Shown here in pieces: positions 18,798 through 27,151 of a DNA stretch of 64,000 nt. The notes under the pieces are model-generated. The model was given only the letters and a program-made list of their open reading frames with translations. It searched no databases and had not been told where the DNA came from. The translations under genes and the position numbers were made by a program. How positions within the stretch are numbered: position 1 is the stretch's first letter; each line of letters begins with the position of its first letter. The stretch comes from Marinobacter sp. BW6 (GTDB lineage Bacteria > Pseudomonadota > Gammaproteobacteria > Pseudomonadales > Oleiphilaceae). The DNA is taken from assembly GCF_008107725.1 (NCBI RefSeq), contig NZ_VIRN01000064.1, positions 1,674,001 to 1,738,000 of the forward strand. The letters are read 5' to 3'.

Positions 18798-19574
18798 ATG
18801 CTTGCCGCAACCATCAAGCGACTGCTTCCATCCCTGATTGTATTGGCCGGCCTGGTCTGGGCGCCTTTGGCCCTTGCCCAGGAACCGTCTGGCATCCCCG
18901 GTATACCGGCGTTTACCGTCACACCCGGCGAAGGCGAGGGGGCGCAGGAATACTCGGTAACCCTGCAGATCCTGGCGTTAATGACAGCGCTGACCTTCCT
19001 GCCGGCCATGCTCATGATGATGACCTCGTTCACCCGCATCATCGTTGTGTTTGCCATTCTGCGTCAGGCCATTGGCCTGCAGTCCACCCCCTCGAACCAG
19101 ATTCTTCTGGGGCTGGCCCTGTTTCTCAGTATCTTCATCATGAAACCGGTACTGGAGGAGGCCAATCGAGTCGCATTGCAACCCTACATGCAGGAAGAAG
19201 TGACCTCCCTGGAAGCGGTCGAGCTGGCCAGCCAGCCCTTCCGGAAATTCATGCTGGAACAGACCCGTGAGAGCGATCTGGCATTGTTCATGCGAATCTC
19301 CGATACACAGTACGAGACGCCGCAAGACGTGTCTTTCTGGATCCTGATGCCGGCATTCGTGACCAGTGAGCTCAAAACCGCATTCCAGATCGGGTTTATC
19401 CTGTTCATCCCGTTCCTGATTATCGACATGGTGGTGGCCAGTGTTCTCATGGCCATGGGTATGATGATGCTGTCGCCGATCATCATCTCCCTGCCGTTCA
19501 AGATCATGCTGTTTGTGCTGGTAGACGGTTGGGCCCTGATCATGGGCACCCTCGCTGCCAGTTACGGAATATAG
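18798..19574 (+). CDS. fliP: FliP, flagellar export gate protein
   Basis: The ATG at 18798 gives 258 residues with a cleavable signal peptide ([20 protein letters not shown]), normal for FliP. The conserved segments [38 protein letters not shown] and [16 protein letters not shown] are present. FliP forms the pentameric core of the FliPQR export gate. A longer reading from 18756 lies inside fliO. Confidence 0.95.
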   Translation: MLAATIKRLLPSLIVLAGLVWAPLALAQEPSGIPGIPAFTVTPGEGEGAQEYSVTLQILALMTALTFLPAMLMMMTSFTRIIVVFAILRQAIGLQSTPSNQILLGLALFLSIFIMKPVLEEANRVALQPYMQEEVTSLEAVELASQPFRKFMLEQTRESDLALFMRISDTQYETPQDVSFWILMPAFVTSELKTAFQIGFILFIPFLIIDMVVASVLMAMGMMMLSPIIISLPFKIMLFVLVDGWALIMGTLAASYGI

Positions 19575-19582
19575 GAGGCGTC

Positions 19583-19852
19583 ATGACTCCGGAAACCGTT
19601 ATCGACATCCTGCGCGAAGCCCTGTGGATGATTGTCCTCCTTGCCTCAGTCATCATCGGGCCCGGTCTGGTTATCGGTCTGGTCGTCAGTACCTTCCAGG
19701 CGGCAACACAGATCAACGAACAGACCTTGAGCTTCCTGCCGCGCCTGCTGGTCACGTTGATTGTCATTATTGTCTGGGGCCCCTGGATGTTGACGCAACT
19801 GCTGGACCACGCCAACCGGCTGTTCGGCAACATTCCTTACCTGATCGGCTGA
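19583..19852 (+). CDS. fliQ: FliQ, flagellar export gate protein
   Basis: The ATG at 19583 follows AGGAGG and gives 89 residues with two membrane helices (IVLLASVIIGPGLVIGLVV and LLVTLIVIIVWGPWML). The conserved FQAATQINEQTLSFLPRL loop between them is typical of FliQ. It packs around FliP in the gate. fliR begins three bases after its stop. Confidence 0.95.
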   Translation: MTPETVIDILREALWMIVLLASVIIGPGLVIGLVVSTFQAATQINEQTLSFLPRLLVTLIVIIVWGPWMLTQLLDHANRLFGNIPYLIG

Positions 19853-19855
19853 CGG

Positions 19856-20641
19856 ATGATACCGGCGGAAATCGGCGCGGACGTTATCAGCCAGTGGGTC
19901 GGCCAGCACCTCTGGCCCTTGTTCCGTCTGGCCAGTTTCCTGATGGTGATCCCCATCTTCGGTACCCAGCTGGTGCCTGCACGGGTCCGCCTGGGCCTGG
20001 CTTTGCTGATGACCATCCTGATCGCACCCATGATCCCGCCCGTTCCTCAGGTGGAAGCCCTGAGTGCCGATGCCGTTGTCATCACCCTTCAGCAGATACT
20101 CATTGGCGTCGGCATGGGCTTCGCGCTCACAGCACTCTGGCAATTGTTCGTCGTTGCCGGACAGATGATCGCCATGCAAATGGGGCTGGGCTTTGCCTCC
20201 ATGGTTGACCCCGCCAACGGCGTTAACGTGCCCGTTCTGGCCCAGATCTACACCATTACGATCACCTTGCTGTTCCTGGCCATGAACGGACACCTGGTCG
20301 CCTTCGAGGTCTTTATCGAAAGCTTCCGGACCCTGCCCATCGGCATGGAAGGCCTGGGCCAGACCGGCGTCTGGGAGCTGGCCCACCGGATCAGCTGGAT
20401 GTTCGCCTCCGCCATGCTCCTGGCGTTGCCGGCGGTTACTGCCGTGCTGATCGTCAACATCTCCTTCGGCGTTATGACCCGTGCCGCACCCCAGATGAAC
20501 ATCTTCGCCCTGGGTTTCCCGATTGGCCTGATTTTTGGATTGTTTGCCATATGGGTGCTGCACGCCAATTTTCTGCCGCACTTTGATCAGTACACCCGAG
20601 AGACATTTGATTTCATGCGGGGACTGCAGGGGCAGCCGTAA
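19856..20641 (+). CDS. fliR: FliR, flagellar export gate protein
   Basis: This 261-residue protein has six predicted membrane segments and the FliR features FRLASFLMVIPIFG and MQMGLGFASMVDP. It completes the FliPQR gate and contacts FlhB. flhB starts six bases after its stop. Confidence 0.94.
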   Translation: MIPAEIGADVISQWVGQHLWPLFRLASFLMVIPIFGTQLVPARVRLGLALLMTILIAPMIPPVPQVEALSADAVVITLQQILIGVGMGFALTALWQLFVVAGQMIAMQMGLGFASMVDPANGVNVPVLAQIYTITITLLFLAMNGHLVAFEVFIESFRTLPIGMEGLGQTGVWELAHRISWMFASAMLLALPAVTAVLIVNISFGVMTRAAPQMNIFALGFPIGLIFGLFAIWVLHANFLPHFDQYTRETFDFMRGLQGQP

Positions 20642-20647
20642 AGACTC

Positions 20648-21784
20648 ATGGCCGAAGAAGACGACAACAGTCAGGAAAAAACGGAAGAGGCCACTCCCCG
20701 AAGGCTGGAAAAAGCCAAGGAGGAGGGCCAGACTGCGCGCTCCAAAGAGCTTGCCACCATGGCTGTGCTTCTGGCCGGCGCGGGCGGCATGCTCATGTTC
20801 GGCGCCAGCCTTGGTGCGTCGCTGGAGGCCATCATGCGCGACAGCTTTGTGATCGAACGCTCCGCCATCTTCGACATGCGACACATGAGCGTGCAGCTCA
20901 TCGCCTCTGCCAAGGAGGCCGCCTGGGCTCTTTCGCCCATTCTGGTGCTGCTTCTGATCGCCGCCATCTTTGGCTCCATTGGCATCGGTGGGCTGCTGAT
21001 CAGCGGTAAGGCCGTGGCACCGAAACTCAATCGCATGGACCCCATCAAGGGCCTTGGTCGGATGTTCTCCATGCGTTCATTGATTGAACTGGTCAAGGCC
21101 ATTGCCAAGGTCGGCCTGGTTATGGCATTGGCCATCCTGATCCTGAATCTACGCACTGAAGACCTGCTGGCCATCGCCGAAGAGCCGGTGGTGCCGGCCA
21201 TGGAGCACGTACTCTGGACTATCGCCTGGAGCTTCTTCCTGCTGTCCTGCGCCACGATCATCATTGCGATGATCGACGTGCCATTCCAGATCTTCGATCA
21301 CCAGAAAAAGCTGCGCATGACCAAGCAGGAAGTGAAAGACGAGTACAAGGACACCGAGGGCAAGCCGGAGGTTAAAGGCAAGATCCGTCAGCTGCAGCGC
21401 GAAATGGCCCAGCGGCGCATGATGCAGGATGTGCCTACCGCAGATGTGGTGATCACCAACCCGACCCACTATGCCGTGGCGTTGAAATATGACCAGAAAG
21501 CCAATGCTGCGCCCATTGTGGTCGCCAAAGGCGCCGATGAGATTGCCTTCAAGATCATGGAGATTGCCCGGGAGAACAAAGTCGAGATCCTGAGAACGCC
21601 GCCGCTGACCCGGGCGGTGTACCACAACACCGACATCGGCGAGGAGATTCCCGATGGCCTCTACATGGCCATTGCCCAGGTGCTCGCCTATGTCTTCCAG
21701 CTGCGGCAGTTCCGAAAGGGGCGCGGGCCGAAGCCGGGTATGCCTGACTTCCCGATTCCCTCGGATTTGCGGCGGGACGTCTGA
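20648..21784 (+). CDS. flhB: FlhB, flagellar export specificity switch protein
   Basis: This encodes 378 residues: a charged N terminus (EDDNSQEKTEEATPRRLEKA), four membrane segments (between about 35 and 210), a cytoplasmic linker and the autocleavage motif NPTH (271-274, in ITNPTHYAVALKYD). Cleavage between Asn and Pro, with FliK, shifts export from hook to filament subunits. It is the last gene of the fliL operon. A palindromic element begins 44 bases after its stop. Confidence 0.95.
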   Translation: MAEEDDNSQEKTEEATPRRLEKAKEEGQTARSKELATMAVLLAGAGGMLMFGASLGASLEAIMRDSFVIERSAIFDMRHMSVQLIASAKEAAWALSPILVLLLIAAIFGSIGIGGLLISGKAVAPKLNRMDPIKGLGRMFSMRSLIELVKAIAKVGLVMALAILILNLRTEDLLAIAEEPVVPAMEHVLWTIAWSFFLLSCATIIIAMIDVPFQIFDHQKKLRMTKQEVKDEYKDTEGKPEVKGKIRQLQREMAQRRMMQDVPTADVVITNPTHYAVALKYDQKANAAPIVVAKGADEIAFKIMEIARENKVEILRTPPLTRAVYHNTDIGEEIPDGLYMAIAQVLAYVFQLRQFRKGRGPKPGMPDFPIPSDLRRDV

Positions 21785-21827
21785 GGTCAGTGCTGTGTTC
21801 CCTGGTGGCCTGCGAGGATTGGTGCTG

Positions 21828-21937
21828 GCGGGTTGTCGGGTGGGCCTCCCAAAAACCGCTACGAGCACATCCATGTGCGCTTGGCGTCGGCCATCCTTGG
21901 CCGCCGGCATCTTTGGGAGGCCCACCCGACAACCCGC
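21828..21937. repeat. 110-bp palindromic element with a perfect 26-bp inverted repeat
   Basis: The arms 21828-21853 and 21912-21937 are perfect 26-base inverted complements (each starts or ends with GCGGGTTGTCGGG or its complement). The 58-base interior holds two further hairpins: GCACA/TGTGC (21865-21878) and CGGCCA/TGGCCG (21888-21903). It would fold as a three-way junction. It lies between the convergent ends of flhB and a methyltransferase gene. It could be a bidirectional terminator, or a REP/MITE-like interspersed element; no T-run supports ordinary termination. Confidence 0.85.
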
Positions 21938-21959
21938 TTTGGAACCATTCGAGATCGCA

Positions 21960-22814
21960 TCAACAACCAGCCTCAATAACCCGAACCATCGGCTCCCCGC
22001 GGCTTTCGGGGATTGGCAGAATCCCATACCAGGATCGCGGATCGTGCACTGTGGCGGAGGCAAACCCATAGGACAGGAAATGCTCCCGTGCCTGGGCGTC
22101 GTTCTGGAAGTGGAAGGATACCTCGCTGCGGGTGACGGCCCCGAGGACGCCACCAAGTGCTTTGAGGGTATTGTTCAAAAAAGGCTGGCTGGGCTGGTAG
22201 TAGCTTTCGGACAGGTAAATGGAACCGGGGCGCTTTGCCATGGCGGCGGCAAGTCGCCGCCAGAACTCGCTGATGGTTTCCAGTGAAAAGTAGCTGGTCA
22301 GGCCTTCGGTGACGATGATCACCGGCTGGTTGTTCTCGAATACCCGGTCGATCACTTTTTCCAGTTGATACTCACCGTGGTCGGCGAGGATATCGACGGG
22401 TGTGACCTGATGGTGGTCGCCGAGTCGGCCGGTGGTCACCAGGCGGAGGGCTTTCCGGGCGGCCATGTCGGGCAGGTCGGCTTCGACCATGTGGAGCAGG
22501 GGATGTTTCTGGCGTAAACGAATCCCCCGGGGCGACATGCCGCAGGCAATTTCCAGCACCTGGGTGATGCCCTTGTCGCGGATTGCCTGGTCGATCAGGT
22601 GGTCGATGATCAGGTGTCGTTGCAGGAGGAAGGTGCGGATGTTGCCTCCGATGGCCGCTTTGCTGGCAGCTTCGAAGGGTGTCATCAGGTGGTAGAGCCA
22701 GCGGCCCTTTTCCGTGGCGAGGGTGTCGTCAGAAAGCCCGTACCGGTGCCAGACGGCACCGGTATACAGGGCAGTGAAGCTGATGCCGGAGCTGTCAGTC
22801 GGCTTTCTGCTCAT
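21960..22814 (-). CDS. Class I SAM-dependent methyltransferase, LCM-like
   Basis: This encodes 284 residues with the SAM-binding motif I VLEIACGM (86-93) and an acidic residue after the second strand (MVEADLP, Glu111). The overall pattern (FEAASKAAIGG, then QVLEIACGMSPRGIRLRQ) resembles the leucine carboxyl methyltransferase/PPM1 group, many members of which have unknown substrates. Its ATG overlaps the end of the uracil permease gene by 20 bases, so it is probably the third gene of the upp-uraA operon. A link to uracil metabolism is not evident. Confidence 0.75.
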   Translation of the reverse strand: MSRKPTDSSGISFTALYTGAVWHRYGLSDDTLATEKGRWLYHLMTPFEAASKAAIGGNIRTFLLQRHLIIDHLIDQAIRDKGITQVLEIACGMSPRGIRLRQKHPLLHMVEADLPDMAARKALRLVTTGRLGDHHQVTPVDILADHGEYQLEKVIDRVFENNQPVIIVTEGLTSYFSLETISEFWRRLAAAMAKRPGSIYLSESYYQPSQPFLNNTLKALGGVLGAVTRSEVSFHFQNDAQAREHFLSYGFASATVHDPRSWYGILPIPESRGEPMVRVIEAGC

Positions 22815-24051
22815 AAACGGCTTTACCCCATGCCTCGCGGCTGCCGGGGAGTATCAGGTTCAGGATGATGGCAGCCACCGCGCACAACGCGATGCCTTCC
22901 AGGTGCCCGAGCACCATGCCGCCGATACCGAACACCAGGGTGACACCCACGATAACCAGGTTGCGAGACTGTGACAGATCCACCTGGTGGCGAATCAGTG
23001 TGTTGAGGCCGACCACGGCAATGGAGCCGAACAGCAGGCACAGGATGCCACCCATGACGGGTACCGGGATGGTCTGTAGTGCCGCGCCGAACTTGCCAAC
23101 GAAAGCCAGAACGATGGCTATGCAGGCAGCCCACCACATGACCTTCGGGTTGAAGTTCTTGGTCAGCATCACAGCGCCGGTTACTTCCGAGTAAGTGGTG
23201 TTTGGCGGCCCGCCGAGCATGGAGGCAGCGCTGGTCGCCAGACCGTCACCCAGCAGGGTGCGGTGCAGGCCCGGTTTTTCCAGGTAGTTCTTGCGGGTCA
23301 CGTTGCCGATGGCCAGAACGTCACCAATGTGCTCGATAGCCGGGGCAATGGCCACCGGAATCATGAACAATACCGCGCCCCAGCTGAAGGCCGGCGCAAC
23401 AAAGTTGGGGACGGCAAACCAGGCGGCTTCCTGGATCGGCGTGGTATCCACGATGCCGGCAAAAGCAGACAGGATATAGCCGGTGATGACGCCGAACATG
23501 ATCGGAATCAGCCGGAAGATGCCCTTGGACCAGACTGACATGATGATGGTCACCGCCAGAGAGATCATGGCGATCCAGATGGCGGTGTCATAGGGAATCA
23601 GCTGGTTGGCACCGTCACCGGTGCGTCCTGAGGCCATATGAACCGCAACGGGTGCCAGGCCGAGCCCGATGGTCATGATTACCGGGCCGATGACCACCGG
23701 CGGCAGCAGACGCCGGACAAAGCCGGTACCGCGCAGGCGTACCAGTCCACTCAGTAAAATATACAGAATACCTGCCGCCATCAGGCCGCCCAGGGTTTCT
23801 TCAATGCCAAACCGGCCCTTGGAGGCAATAACCGGTGCAATGAAGGCGAAGGATGACGCCAGGAAAATCGGGATCTGGCCCCCGGTCACCACGTGGAAGA
23901 TCAGGGTGCCAAGGCCGGCGGTAAACAAGGCCACGTTGGGATCCAGCCCGGTAATCAGGGGCATCAGGACCAGTGCGCCGAAGGCCACCAGCAACATCTG
24001 GGAGCCGGCAATGGCCTGTTTCCAGACCGGGTCGTTGGTATGGTCCTGCAT
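22795..24051 (-). CDS. uraA: Uracil/xanthine permease family transporter (UraA)
   Basis: This 418-residue membrane protein has about 12-14 hydrophobic segments and NCS2-family features, including a conserved acidic segment in the middle (AIAPAIEHIGDVLAIGNVTRK) and GGPPNTTYSEVTGAV. UraA proteins are proton-uracil symporters in the inner membrane. The gene begins two bases after the upp stop, which strongly supports uracil as substrate. Confidence 0.9.
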   Translation of the reverse strand: MQDHTNDPVWKQAIAGSQMLLVAFGALVLMPLITGLDPNVALFTAGLGTLIFHVVTGGQIPIFLASSFAFIAPVIASKGRFGIEETLGGLMAAGILYILLSGLVRLRGTGFVRRLLPPVVIGPVIMTIGLGLAPVAVHMASGRTGDGANQLIPYDTAIWIAMISLAVTIIMSVWSKGIFRLIPIMFGVITGYILSAFAGIVDTTPIQEAAWFAVPNFVAPAFSWGAVLFMIPVAIAPAIEHIGDVLAIGNVTRKNYLEKPGLHRTLLGDGLATSAASMLGGPPNTTYSEVTGAVMLTKNFNPKVMWWAACIAIVLAFVGKFGAALQTIPVPVMGGILCLLFGSIAVVGLNTLIRHQVDLSQSRNLVIVGVTLVFGIGGMVLGHLEGIALCAVAAIILNLILPGSREAWGKAVYEQKAD

Positions 24052-24053
24052 GC

Positions 24054-24692
24054 TTAAACGTCCTTCTGCTTGGTGCCGAAGATCTTGTCGCCGGCATCGC
24101 CGAGACCCGGAAGGATGTAGCCTTTGTCGTTAAGGCGCTCATCTACAGACGCGGTGTAGATGGATACATCCGGGTGCTTCTCGAGAACCTTTTCAACCCC
24201 TTCAGGTGCTGCGACCAGAACCAGAGCCCGGATCTCGGTGCTGCCTGCTTTCTTGAGCAGATCAATGGTGGAGATCATGGAACCCCCGGTGGCGAGCATC
24301 GGATCGACAATCATGGCCATGCGCTGGTCCAGTTCCCCCACCAGCTTTTCCAGGTAGGTGCTGGCCTCCAGGGTCTCCTCATTGCGGATCTGGCCGACAA
24401 CGCTCACCCGGGCCACCGGGATCAGGCTCAGCACACCATCGAGCATGCCAAGCCCCGCCCGCAGGATCGGAACAATGGTAACTTTCTTGCCATGAATCTG
24501 TTCCACGTTAACCGGTCCAGCCCAGCCTTCGATGGTCTTTTCCTGAAGATTGAAATCCTTGGTGGCCTCGTAGGTCAGAAGTGCACCAACTTCCTGTGCC
24601 AGCTCCCGGAAATTCTTGGTGCTGATATCCGCACGGCGCATGATGCCGAGCTTGTGGCGGATCAGAGGGTGTTTTACCTCGTGGATTGGCAT
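24054..24692 (-). CDS. upp: Uracil phosphoribosyltransferase
   Basis: This 212-residue salvage enzyme converts uracil and PRPP to UMP. The PRPP-binding loop is [10 protein letters not shown] (130-139), and the family sequence [15 protein letters not shown] (about 74-88) is present. AGGTGA precedes the ATG. It heads a minus-strand operon with uraA and a methyltransferase, divergent from flhA. A weak candidate promoter (TTGCGC, 16 bases, TAAAAC) lies upstream on the minus strand. Confidence 0.95.
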   Translation of the reverse strand: MPIHEVKHPLIRHKLGIMRRADISTKNFRELAQEVGALLTYEATKDFNLQEKTIEGWAGPVNVEQIHGKKVTIVPILRAGLGMLDGVLSLIPVARVSVVGQIRNEETLEASTYLEKLVGELDQRMAMIVDPMLATGGSMISTIDLLKKAGSTEIRALVLVAAPEGVEKVLEKHPDVSIYTASVDERLNDKGYILPGLGDAGDKIFGTKQKDV

Positions 24693-24810
24693 GGGGTCAC
24701 CTGTGTGTCTGGTTGGAGTTTTAGCGTCGCGATCAAATGGCGCAAGGATACCGCATCTGGCAAGGGGAGTCAGGCCGCAAATGGCCGGTTAACGGAAATC
24801 CACTAAGGGG

Positions 24811-24827
24811 TGGTACGGATCTTGCGA
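24811..24827 (+). promoter_or_regulatory. Sigma-54 promoter of flhA
   Basis: TGGTACGGATCTTGCGA has GG (24812-24813), N10 and GC (24824-24825); the -24 element has T for C. It is 85 bases before the flhA ATG. Because upp-uraA is on the opposite strand, flhA needs its own promoter, which this supplies. Confidence 0.7.
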
Positions 24828-24910
24828 TAACCCTTCCAAACGACGCCTTGGTGTCAGATTTTCGACCTTTAAAATGCCTGCAGGCACGGCCAATCGGAGA
24901 AGTTTCCGGC

Positions 24911-27091
24911 ATGGACAGAGCTTTAGTCCTTAATAACGTCAAAACCCTGACACGGGGAAATCTGGGCGTTCCCGTCATGCTGATGGGTTTGCTGGGTATG
25001 ATGATCCTGCCCATGCCAGCTTTCCTGTTGGACGTGTTCTTTACCTTCAACATCACCCTGTCGATCGTTATTCTGCTGGTGTGTGTGTACGCCCTCCGGC
25101 CGATGGAGTTCGCCTCTTTCCCGACAGTCCTGCTGGTGGCCACGCTCTTGCGCCTCGCCCTGAACGTGGCATCTACCAGGATCGTACTGCTGAATGGTCA
25201 CGAAGGCGGTGATGCAGCCGGTAAGGTTATCGAATCCTTTGGTGCAGTCCTGATCGGCGGTAACTATGCCGTGGGTCTGGTGGTGTTTGCGATCCTTATG
25301 ATCATCAACTTCCTGGTGGTGACCAAGGGTGCCGGTCGGGTGTCTGAGGTAAGTGCACGTTTTACCCTGGACGCCATGCCCGGCAAGCAGATGGCCATTG
25401 ATGCTGATCTGAACGCCGGTCTGATCAACCAGGACGAGGCCAAGCATCGTCGTTCAGAGATTGCCCAGGAAGCGGATTTCTACGGTTCCATGGATGGTGC
25501 TTCCAAGTTCGTGAAAGGGGACGCCATTGCCGGCCTGTTGATTCTTGCCATCAACATTATCGGTGGTATCGCCATCGGCATGCTCCAGCACGGGCTGGAT
25601 TTTGGCCTGGCCGTAGAGCGCTACGCCTTGTTGACCATTGGTGACGGCCTGGTGGCACAGATTCCGTCTCTGCTGCTTTCCACGTCCGCGGCGATCATGG
25701 TGACGCGCGTTACCTCCAGCCAGGACATGGGCGGCCAGATTCTCCAACAGATGTTCAGTGCACCCAAGGCGCTGTCTATTGCCGCCGCGATCCTGATTAT
25801 CCTCGGTTTGATTCCCGGTATGCCCCACGTGGCCTTCCTGGGACTGGGGGCGCTGGCAGGTGGAGCGGCCTGGTATATCTGGAAGCACCAGCGACAGACC
25901 GTGGAAGAAGAGGGCGCGTTCCCGGTGCGGGGTGGTGGCGCTGCGGCCCCAAGGCCATCGGGTCGGGATCTGCCCCCGGGCGGTGATGCAGGTGGCGATC
26001 AGGGACGTCAGTTGCCGGCACCTGGAGAGACCAAAGAGCTCGGCTGGGACGATGTGTCCACTGTCGATATCGTCGGTCTGGAAGTGGGTTACCGGCTGAT
26101 TCCCCTGGTGGACAAATCCCAGGGTGGTCAGTTGCTCAGTCGAATAAAGGGTGTTCGTAAAAAGCTGTCCCAGGATCTGGGGTTCCTGATGCCCTCGGTC
26201 CACATTCGTGACAACCTGGATCTGATGCCTAACGTCTACCGCATCACCCTGATGGGCGTGACCATTGCCGAGGCGGAAATTCATCCGGACCGCGAGCTGG
26301 CAATAGATCCGGGACAGGTATTCGGGAAAGTGGAGGGGATTGAAGGCAAGGACCCGGCGTTTGGTCTGGATGCCTGCTGGATCGAGCCCGACAAGAAGGA
26401 CCAGGCCCAGACCCTGGGGTATACCGTGGTTGATGCCAGTACCGTCGTCGCTACCCACCTGAACCAGGTATTGCAGAAGCATGCCCACGAACTGCTGGGC
26501 CACGAGGAAGTCCAGAAGTGGCTCGATCAGTTGGAGAAGATTTCTCCGAAGCTGGCCGAGGAGCTGGTGCCCACCACCGTTTCAATCAGTCTGCTACTGA
26601 AAGTACTGCAGAACCTGCTGAAAGAAGAAGTGCCGATCCGGGATATGCGGTCCATTGCCGAGGCCGTCGTGAATGTGCATCCGAAGAGTCAGGATCCGAA
26701 GCTGCTGACTACGGTCGCCCGGCAGTCCCTGCGCCGGATGATTGTCCAGAGTATCTGCGGCAACGAATCGGAGATACCGGTAATCACCCTGGATCCAGAT
26801 CTGGAACAGTTATTGCTGAAGTCAGTTCAACAGAGTCAACAATCCGGCGGTCAGGAAGATATTGGCCTGGTTCTGGAACCGAATATGGTTGAAAAGCTCC
26901 AGCGCTCCCTTCAGGAGAGCGTCCAGCGCCAGGAGATGCTCGGCAAACCGGCCATTCTGCTGGTGTCCGGGCCTCTGAGGCCGGTCCTGGCGAAGTTTGC
27001 CAGTTATGGGGTAGAGCGACTTCACGTGCTCTCCTACCAGGAAATTCCGGATAACAAACAGATTACGATCGTGGCGTCCGTTGGCCAGTAA
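24911..27091 (+). CDS. flhA: FlhA, flagellar export gate protein
   Basis: The ATG at 24911 (MDRALVLNNV) gives 726 residues. Reading back to 24737 would put the start upstream of the sigma-54 promoter, so it was rejected. The N-terminal half has eight membrane segments and the FHIPEP signature region (RLALNVASTRIVLLNG; GRVSEVSARFTLDAMPGKQM). A Gly/Pro-rich linker (about 330-370) leads to the cytoplasmic ring domain that receives chaperone-substrate complexes. FlhA also acts as the proton-driven export motor. Confidence 0.94.
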   Translation: MDRALVLNNVKTLTRGNLGVPVMLMGLLGMMILPMPAFLLDVFFTFNITLSIVILLVCVYALRPMEFASFPTVLLVATLLRLALNVASTRIVLLNGHEGGDAAGKVIESFGAVLIGGNYAVGLVVFAILMIINFLVVTKGAGRVSEVSARFTLDAMPGKQMAIDADLNAGLINQDEAKHRRSEIAQEADFYGSMDGASKFVKGDAIAGLLILAINIIGGIAIGMLQHGLDFGLAVERYALLTIGDGLVAQIPSLLLSTSAAIMVTRVTSSQDMGGQILQQMFSAPKALSIAAAILIILGLIPGMPHVAFLGLGALAGGAAWYIWKHQRQTVEEEGAFPVRGGGAAAPRPSGRDLPPGGDAGGDQGRQLPAPGETKELGWDDVSTVDIVGLEVGYRLIPLVDKSQGGQLLSRIKGVRKKLSQDLGFLMPSVHIRDNLDLMPNVYRITLMGVTIAEAEIHPDRELAIDPGQVFGKVEGIEGKDPAFGLDACWIEPDKKDQAQTLGYTVVDASTVVATHLNQVLQKHAHELLGHEEVQKWLDQLEKISPKLAEELVPTTVSISLLLKVLQNLLKEEVPIRDMRSIAEAVVNVHPKSQDPKLLTTVARQSLRRMIVQSICGNESEIPVITLDPDLEQLLLKSVQQSQQSGGQEDIGLVLEPNMVEKLQRSLQESVQRQEMLGKPAILLVSGPLRPVLAKFASYGVERLHVLSYQEIPDNKQITIVASVGQ

Positions 27092-27151
27092 CGGCCCGGA
27101 TGACAGAGCGGACAGCGCCGGCACGGCGTTGCCGGTGGAGGAAGAGGCATC

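Noticed and set aside
19646..20884. 412-codon open frame on the minus strand opposite fliQ, fliR and flhB
   Set aside because: The product is rich in His, Gln, Gly and Asp with no family resemblance, while the plus-strand genes are certain.
21555..22286. Open frames running through the palindromic element on both strands
   Set aside because: They share a mirrored peptide only because the DNA is palindromic there; no ribosome site or family match.
24737..24910. N-terminal extension of FlhA from ATG 24737
   Set aside because: The start would lie upstream of the predicted sigma-54 promoter, and known FlhA proteins begin close to the 24911 start.
27118..27135. CCGGCA/TGCCGG hairpin between flhA and flhF as a terminator
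   Set aside because: No T-run follows and flhA and flhF are normally co-transcribed.
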